A DNA stretch of 64,000 nt from Anadara kagoshimensis (Eukaryota > Mollusca > Bivalvia > Arcoida > Arcidae). Below are positions 24,252-34,100 of the stretch, piece after piece. Each line of letters opens with the position of its first letter. Within the stretch, counting starts at the first letter, position 1. The stretch covers positions 14,975,234 to 15,039,233 of the forward strand of contig CM037870.1 of assembly GCA_021292105.1 (NCBI GenBank), written 5' to 3'. Made by a program: the position numbers and the translations under genes. A model generated the notes under the pieces. That model made no database searches. It saw nothing but the letters and a program-made list of their open reading frames with translations, and was not told the origin of the DNA.

Positions 24252-25346
24252 TTTATTACCACTTTGGTAAAATACTTACAATCTGATTGGTTAAAATCTT
24301 ATTTATACTATCCCATATATTTAATTTTCCAAGGTAATACGGTCGCCTGAACGGGTAATACGGATACCACGTGATCGGGTAATACGGAGCTTCAAACCTG
24401 TCGGGTTATGGCCGCCCCCATGGTCCGCTTCAAGTATTGCGGTATATTTCTTACCTGTTGGTTTTCAAAAAATTATTAAAAGTAACAAACGATTTTTAAT
24501 TTTATAAATTACAGAATATTTTAAAATTAAAATTGTGTCTGACGTTTAGAAAATAAGATTCTAAATTCGAGAGTTAAAAGTTCGTATCTGCGGCTAAAGG
24601 GGAACAACTCGCATAGAAACGTCGTTTTCAAAAAGATCACTACCCTTGTATAAGTGATGACGATTTAGGGAAATTATATATTCTAGCATTCACATGAATC
24701 CAACTACGCCCACGGGACTGTTTAATAAAGTACATTTTGAATAACGTTTATATTTATGTCGTCGGGGTGGTGAAAACATTCCTAAAATGTCGAATTCTAC
24801 TTTTTCTGTAGCTACAGATCCCTCTACAGGGCCATCGGGCAAAATTTGTGAAGAAAACTGTAGATGAGTTAACATAAAAAAATCGTCGCGAAAATGAAAA
24901 GGAGAGATACACGGGAATAATGCCTGCTGACAACACGCCAATGTGTCCTGTAGCTTCCTACGAAAAGTACATGTCCGTTTACTCTGCTGGAGAGAAAGGA
25001 ACAACGCTAATATTTCAAAGATTTGAATGACACGGTTAAAAATCAATTAATCATTTACTTACATGTGGCGAGTCGGTCGTTACTAACTATCCTAATTTCG
25101 ATCTAGTCCATACATTATAGCTCCTTTAATACACCAAAACGTATTTTGGATCGGTGTTTACAATGCCAATGGTAAAATTTTTGACAAAATGGCAGTGTCT
25201 TTCGTGTGACGTAATGATGACGGAGGAATGTATTCTCAGGCGCGTAGCTGCTTATACGCGAGTACGCAGGTGAATCCACACAATTTTCCTGTTTTATTTT
25301 TTTTTTAATTATAATGATTTTAGATTATTATTATTATAAATCATAA

Positions 25347-25348
<2 letters not shown>

Positions 25349-25393
<45 letters not shown>
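25349..25393. repeat. (GT)n microsatellite
   Basis: A run of about 22 GT dinucleotides inside the hAT remnant. Confidence 0.95.
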
Positions 25394-25394
<1 letters not shown>

Positions 25395-25516
25395 ACCGTG
25401 TCACTGTGTAAGTGAAAACGTAAGGAACTAATATTCGCATCATATCTGTACAGTTTTTGTGTTCAATGCGCGATAACTCTTACTATGTACAGCAGCGCTT
25501 TGCGTAATATCCGGTT

Positions 25517-26360
25517 ATGGCGCAAGCAAGCATTAAAAGTTTTTTGGTGCCAAAATTTGAAAATTCTAAAACTTCTGAGCATGACACACAGGCGGCTGAG
25601 GGCACTTCGAGCAAGGCTCAGAAGCTACAGACATCTCCTGATCTACAAAAGACGTACATAACTTCACAAGACAGCGACCAAGTGTATTTAACTGTCACAT
25701 CTTCTTATCCGGACATAGCTACTGTAAGCACAACATGTAACAATTCCACTAAGGCACTGATTTTGCAAAACAACAAAGAATGGGTAAAAGGATACAAGTT
25801 TCCTACACGGTAAATTTCAGATGCATAAACCTTGATTTTCACTTCCAAAGGCCTGAGTCACTTGCCCCCGCCACCCCCACCCCACCCCACCCCATACGTA
25901 CACACTTTCTGATTCTAATGACACAGAAAAATAAGTTACGAGGTGTTAATTAGCCAAATACTTATGTTTGAAAAACAAAAAGAGATGCATGAGAATCGGG
26001 GATAAAGAGGCATTCCAGAGTGAAGTTTCCCGCTGGAAGATACGATGGTCATTAGACGATGGGTCAGAGTCTGAGAAGCCGGTGGATTTGAAAAGCACTG
26101 TGGATTCTACCAATAAAGATTTGTATCCAAATATTTTCACATGTTTGGTGATTCTTCTCACGATGCCCGTTTCCACTGCTTCAGCCGAAAGTGCTTTCAG
26201 TGTAATGCGTCGTGTTTAAACTTACCTTAGGTCAACCATGACCTCACAACGCATGTCCGGTCTGGCTATGTTACATAGCTATAAGAACGTCCATATAGAT
26301 ATTGATAAAATCATTAATGAATTTGTAGGCAAAAGCAATAGAAAATTTGACTTTCTGTAG
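25517..26360 (+). pseudogene. hAT transposase remnant (N-terminal piece plus dimerisation domain)
   Basis: The frame 25517-25813 starts MAQASIKSFLVPKFENSK and is plausible as the low-complexity start of a TTF/BED-type hAT transposase. The frame 25968-26219 ends TMPVSTASAESAFSVMRRV, the strongest hAT C-terminal signature. After an in-frame TAA at 26217-26219, where family members have a Lys, the same frame continues TYLRSTMTSQRMSGLAMLHS to a stop at 26358-26360. The catalytic DDE part and zinc finger between the two pieces are missing, so the protein cannot be active. Family: hAT, dimerisation region (Dimer_Tnp_hAT). Confidence 0.8.
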
Positions 26361-26987
26361 AGATCTCATCGGATTACATTTAATTCCGTTCTGCTATTGA
26401 CATCAGCGGTGCATTATCTATTAAATTTGGCCATTTTGTCAACATATTGCGTTTCTTCTTTGTTTGAAAACAACATTATTTTAAAAATTCGGATTGTCTT
26501 TCAAGCACAGTCAAATTTGCAGGAAAATGACCCAGATTGCATTTATTTTTCATTTTTTTCCCAGACCCACCCGGCGGGAGGGGACACCCATCCCGCACCT
26601 ACCCCAACTCAGCGCCTACGGCGACTCGTCTCGCGGCTACGCCGCTCCATTTGTCAGTGAATCCACATCATTTTCAGCTAGCTACGCCCCTGATTCTTTA
26701 CGTAGGTGCGCAAGGGGTACAATGAAGGGTAGCTCCAGTTTAAAGAGTTATAATTTTTTAATAGGATAAATGACATTTTTTAAAACTTACTTATCTTAGA
26801 AATGTTTTATAAATTTAATATTTCCGTATTTTCAATTAATTAAAATTTGATAGAAAAGATTAACTTCTAATTTAATTATTTTTTACTAATATTTTAAACC
26901 ACATTACACGGCAATATTCCAGTAACTGCAGCATAAGCTTAAATTTTCAAATGTTGATCGAGATCAAACCAAAGTGGTAATAAATTC

Positions 26988-27124
26988 GTTATTCGAGATT
27001 TTCCCGGGGTATACGGGATGGTATGACCGTCTTGGGTTTAGTATTTCCTTCGGCTGCGCCTCAGGAAATACGAAACCCAAGACGGTCATACCATCCCGTA
27101 TACCCCGGGAAAATCTCGAATAAC
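26988..27124. repeat. Long hairpin with about 58-bp arms
   Basis: The left arm starts GTTATTCGAGATTTTCCC and runs through CCGTCTTGGGTTT. The right arm is its complement and ends CGAATAAC. The short loop is TTCGGCTGCGCCTCA. It is followed by TAATAATATCC, which also follows the hairpin at 27741-27880. Confidence 0.85.
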
Positions 27125-27740
27125 TAATAATATCCTACCTCTCACTAGTTTCTGTGAATTTCATTCGACAATATCGGTCACGTGGTGACCTAATATAATC
27201 CATATCGGGTCAGGTCTGTTCATATCATGTCAGTATGAGAGTTATTTCCCCTGACCAACGTCAATGGCGCCCGCCGCGTAGTAAACACGTCATATTTATC
27301 ACAAGTATTTACGGCAAATACAGACACTAGTAAAGGTGTTGTGATATTGAAACAAAATATTTGATGTCAAAGGATAACAGTGCAATTGATTTCTTTGACG
27401 GAAGCTGCTAGTAAGTCAAATTCATTATTATTTTCAACATTTTGTCAGACAGAATGTCAAACGATGGTATTTCTAACTCAGTCACCATTTACATGTCGCT
27501 GTGTGGATACATTCAAATTGGTTTTGTAAATAATTTATTGATATGATCGGTATAATATAATAGTTACACAGTGTTTTAGTGACATAATATGATATATAAA
27601 GGGTTTGTTTGAAGCTATATAAGTTACTAAAACATACAGCAGTGTCTCATCCTAAACTCTCCGGTCTCCGTATCCGTGTACTGTATGTTTGTTTAAAGGT
27701 ATCCACCGTGGGTCTTCAGGGTGATCGGTAGGATATAATC

Positions 27741-27880
27741 GTTACACAGTCTGTTGGTGACCTAATATGGTTTATACAGGGTCAGTAAATTCCATATCTG
27801 GGCTCGGGCTTCGCCCTCGCCCGATATGGAATTTACTGACCCTGTATAAACCATATTAGGTCACCAACAGACTGTGTAAC
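27741..27880. repeat. Hairpin with perfect 58-bp arms
   Basis: Arms 27741-27798 and 27823-27880 are exact complements (GTTACACAGTCTGTTGG... and ...CCAACAGACTGTGTAAC). The 24-base loop itself contains GGGCTTCGCCC. Inverted similarity extends outward to GGATAT on the left and ATATCC on the right. A worn copy of one arm is at about 27541-27605 and another piece at 27160-27225, so the sequence belongs to a repeat family. Confidence 0.9.
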
Positions 27881-27904
27881 TAATAATATCCCCCTGACAA
27901 TCCC

Positions 27905-28075
27905 TCCATGACATTTTTCTCGAAAAAAAAAATCACGTGTTTGCAACAATTCAGGCAACGTCATATCCGCCTAGCATCCCTGCTTGGCAACGATAATGAA
28001 GTCACGTGTTTGCAACAATTAAAGTAACGCTATATCCGCCCAGCATCCCTACTTGACAACGATTAACAAACACAA
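27905..28075 (+). promoter_or_regulatory. Proximal promoter repeat array of copy 3
   Basis: Two units with TCACGTGTTTGCAACAATT at 27933 and 28002 (69-bp period) are followed by TTAGTGTAAAAAATTG and the ATG at 28120. The layout matches copy 2 (4382, 4451, 4569) almost base for base. In the second unit AACGTCATAT has become AACGCTATAT. Confidence 0.5.
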
Positions 28076-28119
28076 AAGTTTAGTGTAAAAAATTGATGAT
28101 CATTAGTGATTTCTTAAAA

Positions 28120-28402
28120 ATGCCGAAAAATCGGAAGAAAAGTGGGAAAAGAAAGAGGTGAGTTTTAGCTAAACATTCTTGTTTTTGAAATAGCGTATTA
28201 CAACTGAAGAAACTTAGTAAAATAGATCAAATTATGCGATATAAATTGTTAATTGTTAGAGTCTAAATTGTGATTTGTTAAAAAATAAGTCTAAATAAAA
28301 AATACTAATATATAAATTCTACTTAACCTGGTTCGACAACGCCCTTAAAAATAAATAAAACAAAAAATAAAATAAAATAAAATAAAATAAAATAAAATAA
28401 AA

Positions 28403-28441
<39 letters not shown>

Positions 28442-31091
28442 AAACCTGAAGAAATAAATTAAAAATTACTTCAAATGACAGGGCTTCATCCAACAAACCA
28501 GAAGCTTAAAAATCATAAGAAAACATTAAAACATAATTGATAATTGAAATTGTTTATAAATAATTATTTGGTCGTATATGAAATTTAAGAATCAAAATGT
28601 GTTAAACGTGTTAAAAAGTTTAAGAATAAGAGTAGAGTATTGGTGTTTAACGTCCCAGTCAAGAATATTTCACTTATATCGAGACGTCACCAGATATAGG
28701 CGAAAGTGCAGAAACTTTGCCTGTGCGTTGCGTTGATGGCATTATACAGCAGGGTTCTTAATCGTGCCAAGCCCACCGTGACACGGGACCTCGTTTTTTT
28801 TAAGTTCCCATCCGAAAGAACCGTGACTTTCATTTTGTAATGCCGTGTGCTTGGCGAAAGAACAGTCACTACCCACTTTCAAGTCTTGGGACAGACCCGG
28901 CCGGGGTTCGAACCCATAATCTCCCACTTACGGAGCGAACACTCTACCATTTGAGCTACCGCAAAATAAATCGGGCGTTTTATTTATTGTAAAGTAGAGC
29001 AATGGTGTTTTAATCCCAAGTCAAGAAGATTATTTCAAATTATACCGAAGCGGTCAGTTCAGGGATGGTGGAGGAAATCAAACCACCGACGTCGGCAAGC
29101 AACTGAAAACATTCTCACACTATGATCTGTCTGAGTGGGATTCCCGGTTAGAGTCGCTGCGATCCGAAAGAGCGCCCTTTAGACCACTCGACCGCCAAGG
29201 CTCTCGTTTTATTGAGAAGGGTTGAGTTGAGTTGAGTTGATTTGAGTACTGGTGTTTAACGTCCCAGTCAAGAATATTTCACTTATATCGAGACGTCGCC
29301 AGCTATAGGCGAAAGTGCAAACAATTTGCCTGTGCAATGCGCTAATGGCATTATACAACAGAGTTCTTTAGCGTGCCAAGCTCACCGTGACACGGGACCT
29401 CGTTTATTTTAAGTTCCCATCCGAAAGAACCATGACTTTCATTTCGTAATACCGAGTGATTTGCGAAAGAACAGTCACTAACCACATTCAAATCTTGGGT
29501 CAGACCCGGCCGGGGATCGAACCCACGACCTCTTACTTACGAGTCGGCAAATGAAGTGAAGTTTACCTATATTCAAATGGTTATACTATCTACATCGTAT
29601 TCTTTTGCAGTCTGAGAGAGTTGTTTAAAATTGGTTCATGCACAAGTCCCGATACCATTAGTCCGGAGATCGATGACTCTGTACAGAACGGCCAAGATAA
29701 TGGTGATATAGTAGAGGAACATTCCATTACAGGTAAGTTAAACATTTAAAATACAGACCTGTCGTAAGTTAAACTTGATACCGAATCGCCAACTTGTCAG
29801 CCCTTGTCAGCTGTTATCTATCTCTGGACAACTTCCATGCCACCAGCTATCCATATCTCGGCAACTCGGCAGCCGAGCTTTGACTCCTTTTCGTTAGCTC
29901 GGTGTGTCTGTAATGTACTTTATATTGAGTTTCAGAATTTATTTCAACATGTTTAAATAAAATGGAATACTAACAACTGTAAAGCTATGTAGAAAGCACC
30001 AAATGTGTAATCAATACTGGACAGAAACCTCGCATTCGAACTACCCAACCCCATTTCTCCTTAGCCATATGACCTGAAACTAAATGTATCCCAGTTTTAA
30101 GTCACTCTGGTTGTAATGTCCATGGGATCATTGGGAACCATCAAAGCTACATATTAAATACAAACATACAAATCCATGTAAAAAAAAAAACCCCGTTAAA
30201 AACTGGCAAATGTACTAAAACGCGGGTTCCACCAGGGAGTTGAGTTGAGTTGAGTAATAGTGTTTAACGTCCCAGTCAAGAACTTTTCACTTATATTTCA
30301 CTTTCAGCTATAGGCGAAGGTGAAGAAAGTTTGCCTGTGCGTTGCGCTGATGGCATTATACACTGGGGGGGGGGGGGTTCTTTATTGTACCACGCCTACT
30401 GTTGCACGGACCTCGTTTATTTTAAGTTCCAATCCGAAAGAACCGTGACTGTCATCTCGAAATACCGCGTGCTTGGCGTAAGAACTGTCCACTTTCAAGT
30501 TTTGTGTCAGACCGGGTCAGAGTTCGAACCCACGACCTACTATTTACGGAAGCGAGCACTCTACCAACTGAGCTACCACAGTGGTCACTAGGGAAGTGAG
30601 GAAATGTGCTCTGGAAATATAGGCATCTTCTGTGTAATTATCTACACTCGCCTCATTTGAAATTCAAATTGAAAATGAAATATCTCATACCCAATGTAGT
30701 GTAAGATGGATGCAAAATGTCTATTTCTCTCTCCTTTTTTTAAGATAAAACAGATATTGGAGATGTTTCTAAAGAGAAAAGTTATTCTGATGGCGACACA
30801 AAAAACACTTCAGAATACAACACAGACCTGGCTGAACAGAATAAATATGATTCTGATGAAGATATAACTCCAGAATATAACATAAACCTTGATGAACAGA
30901 ATAAATATGATTCTGAAGGAGATATAACACCGGAATATAGCATAAACCTTGATGAACAGCATAAATATGATTCTGATGGAGATATAACTCCAGAACAAAG
31001 AGTATTGGATGTACAGAACAGATACAATTATGATGAATATGACACATCAAGTTCAGAAATTAGACCATTGGATATGGAACAGAGAAGGTAA

Positions 31092-31139
<48 letters not shown>

Positions 31140-34100
31140 TATATCCAAGTCTAGGACATTTCACTTAGAACATAAAACATGAGCTCTTAAGTTAGGGATC
31201 TTCATGTTAAGTTGATATTGTCTTGTACCTTATATCGTATTTAGACAACATTAAAAGTTGCTCAATATGTCTAAATTTGATACTAGTAAAAATATGAAAA
31301 TCCTCAAACACTAAGGTATACTCCCTCAGTTAATTTGGTTAAATATATTTTGGTCCTTTTGGATATTTTTTTAACCCCTAGAAAAACTTTGGTAGAAGTC
31401 CTATTACTGAGAAAGCCTATTCTGGAACGGCTGTATAGTGCTGTAAAATTAATACTCGTATGATATGCAAGTTATTAAATAGAAGAAAGGAATATGCAGC
31501 TGAAAAATGATATATTTTGCAATATCAAAAGTAACAAAGAACACACAAATAAATAAAACAAGCAAACAATATATGGTCAAAAAGACAAACATGAAATTGT
31601 TTTGTTTTATTTTGAAATAGATGTATGCTTGATGAAATGGACACCACTAATAACGAAGATGATAGCATGTCCATAGGCACCTGTTCCCTATCAAACAGCG
31701 ATATACAGATCGATTCCACGTTACAGGAAAACCTTGATACCTTATCCAAGGCCACTGAATCTCTGTCAGAAAGTGTTCAACGAATGAATATCACACAAAC
31801 CAAAGAGAACGACACGTCAAACAAAGAAGATGGCTATCTATTAAACACAGAAGAGTGTGCCACCTTTATCAAAGAAGATGACGTCACATCAATTGGTGCC
31901 TGCTCTCTATTAGACACAGATGAACAAATGGCACGAAAGCATATCGATGTGAAAGACGATCTTAAAAACAGCAATGGTAGGTTAATAGCAATTAGTAAGT
32001 CTACATTAAACACAAACATACTTGTCCATGTCAAAGTCACAATCCCAAAAGTCAACCACAAACATACAGGTCTATGTCCAAATAAAAAAAAACAAAAGCA
32101 AAGTAAAAACTTTGTTTAATACAAATTTTGTTAAAACACATTAACTTCCACCATGGAAGTGAAGCTGATTGCTCCGGAAAAGTAAGTACTTTCTACACAC
32201 GGCCATTAAACTTTTTGAGGGGCTATGCTTTCAATGCCACCGGCATTCGTCAAGCTTACTGACAAACTTTCTGCAATCCAGGCGATTGCTGCGATTCTCT
32301 TGGTCACCGAGGTCCCATTAAATTAAGATATTAAACATGTATTTCCTTTAATTTATAACCTATTTTAGAATCACCTGTTGTTCTATTGCTGTTATTTTGG
32401 CTTTTCTATTTGATGTATTTTTACAGATTCCGGGAAACAAAAAGATGTTGAAGATAATTCAAACACATCCCCAAAGACCGGTCTATATATTGACCCTATG
32501 GTGATTGACAGTCGAAAAGAGTAAGTAACATATTATATATAGAATGTAGTCAAACACTATTAACCTGTCTGTTTGACCTTTAATTTAAATATTAAATATG
32601 GACGAGTACAGTTTTTAATAGGCGACACACTTGGTTATTTTGTCATAATGTTTTCAATTGGTACGTGAGCAGATGCATTGTGTATGTACCAACAGCAGAT
32701 CCTAACACTATCCATGTAGAAAATGGGTTCCTCTATATGAATATTCCTAATGAAAGGTCAAGCGGACAGGTAAAGATGTTTGTCTATACATACTTTTGAG
32801 AAGCATTCACTTGTCATTTAATACGATCAAGATACACAGGCATAAAAATTATTAACAAACAATATTAATCCTTAAGCTGGTAGTTCGGCGACCGAGGCTA
32901 CCTTTAAAATTTAGAAGAATTGGATAAGAGAACATTTGCCCTCAACAAGGGTTCCGTATGAATTCATTTCATTTTTTAAACTTATCAAGAGAGTTGTGTC
33001 AATATTCCTTCACATATAACTAGGCGGTCAGTTCTGAAATTGTGAAATTGTGTAGGAAATCTGAAAAAGCTACTAACCTTCGGCCAGCGAACTGAAGCTT
33101 TCTCACATGACGATCTGTCCTGATTGTGACACGAGCTGAGGAGATGAGATGTGCTGTGAGCAAGCGCTTTAGATGCAAATTAAAGATGTTCTTTTGTTAA
33201 ATTGTAGGATTCTCCTGAATTTAAAAAACCTGATCCAGCAAAATGTGAAACAAATAAAAGATATGGTGAAATGTAAGGCACAACTCAACATAGCTGTACA
33301 CAAAGCTGAACTGCGAGTTGACAGAACAAAGAAAAGCAATGATGAGATGAAGGTCAAAATAACAGCACTTAGAGCAGACTTCTGGAAGGAAGCCAAACAA
33401 TTCCCCGCAACAGTTTCACTCAAAGTTAACAAATGCGACAATTGGGTTCGAAAACGTAAACAAGATATAGTGGATGATCTAAATACAGTAAAACGAAAGG
33501 AAAAATTACTTACAGAGGTAATACCGAAATTGATAAAAGAAAATTCTTTGAGGAAAACATGGACTCCGACAGTACCTATGATAACCTTTTCTCCCGTGAT
33601 TGCACATCTTAATTTAAAATTTTTTGAAGAATTTGGGACAATATTTCGATTTAAAAAACTAAGACCTGGGATTTATTTTAGGCATCCGTTTTACAGAACA
33701 ACTTATCATGTCGCAGAAGAGAAGGTGAAGAACTTCAAAGAAAAACACCCATACTTTTATTACCATTGTCAACGCTATATAAAGGAAAATGATGTTGAAG
33801 TATTTCATCAACAAAATGAAGAGGTTAATTGGTACGATGAAAAGAAACAAGGCTTCAAGGAGATCAAAGAAAATGACATCCAGAAACACGTATATATTGA
33901 GATGATTGCAAATAAAGGTGAAAAGATCGGTAAAGGAAAGGAAAAAAATAATGGAGCAAGCTTAAAAATGAAAAATGAAGATACATTGGTGATTAATGGG
34001 GGCACAGGTGTTAAACCACAGAAATGTGTTACAAATACTGACCTGAAAACGACAAAGAAAAAAGAAGAAATGAGGAAAGAGAATAGTAATTCTACTGATA

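Larger units (their letters stand above)
25237..26692 (+). mobile_element. Decayed hAT transposon
   Basis: Ends read CAGGCGCGTAGCTG on the left and, in complement, CAGGGGCGTAGCTAGCTG on the right, the usual hAT form. A second shared block, GGTGAATCCACA or GTGGATTCAC, lies just inside each end. ATTCT flanks both sides, a possible remnant of the 8-bp duplication. Two pieces of transposase lie inside. Confidence 0.75.
24252..26984. mobile_element. DNA transposon with 17-bp inverted ends, carrying a nested hAT remnant
   Basis: The left end TTTATTACCACTTTGGT (24252-24268) is the exact complement of 26968-26984. The 2.7-kb interval lacks a transposase of its own and contains the hAT remnant at 25237-26692. 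A clear target duplication was not found, so the exact ends may be a few bases off. Confidence 0.55.

Noticed and set aside
24690-25046. A 118-codon minus-strand open frame
   Set aside because: It lies inside a transposon block, resembles no known protein, and has no splice or paralogue support.
30769-31050. Minus-strand open frames with a repeated hydrophobic pattern
   Set aside because: They are the antisense of the exon 3 coding repeat and only look repetitive for that reason.
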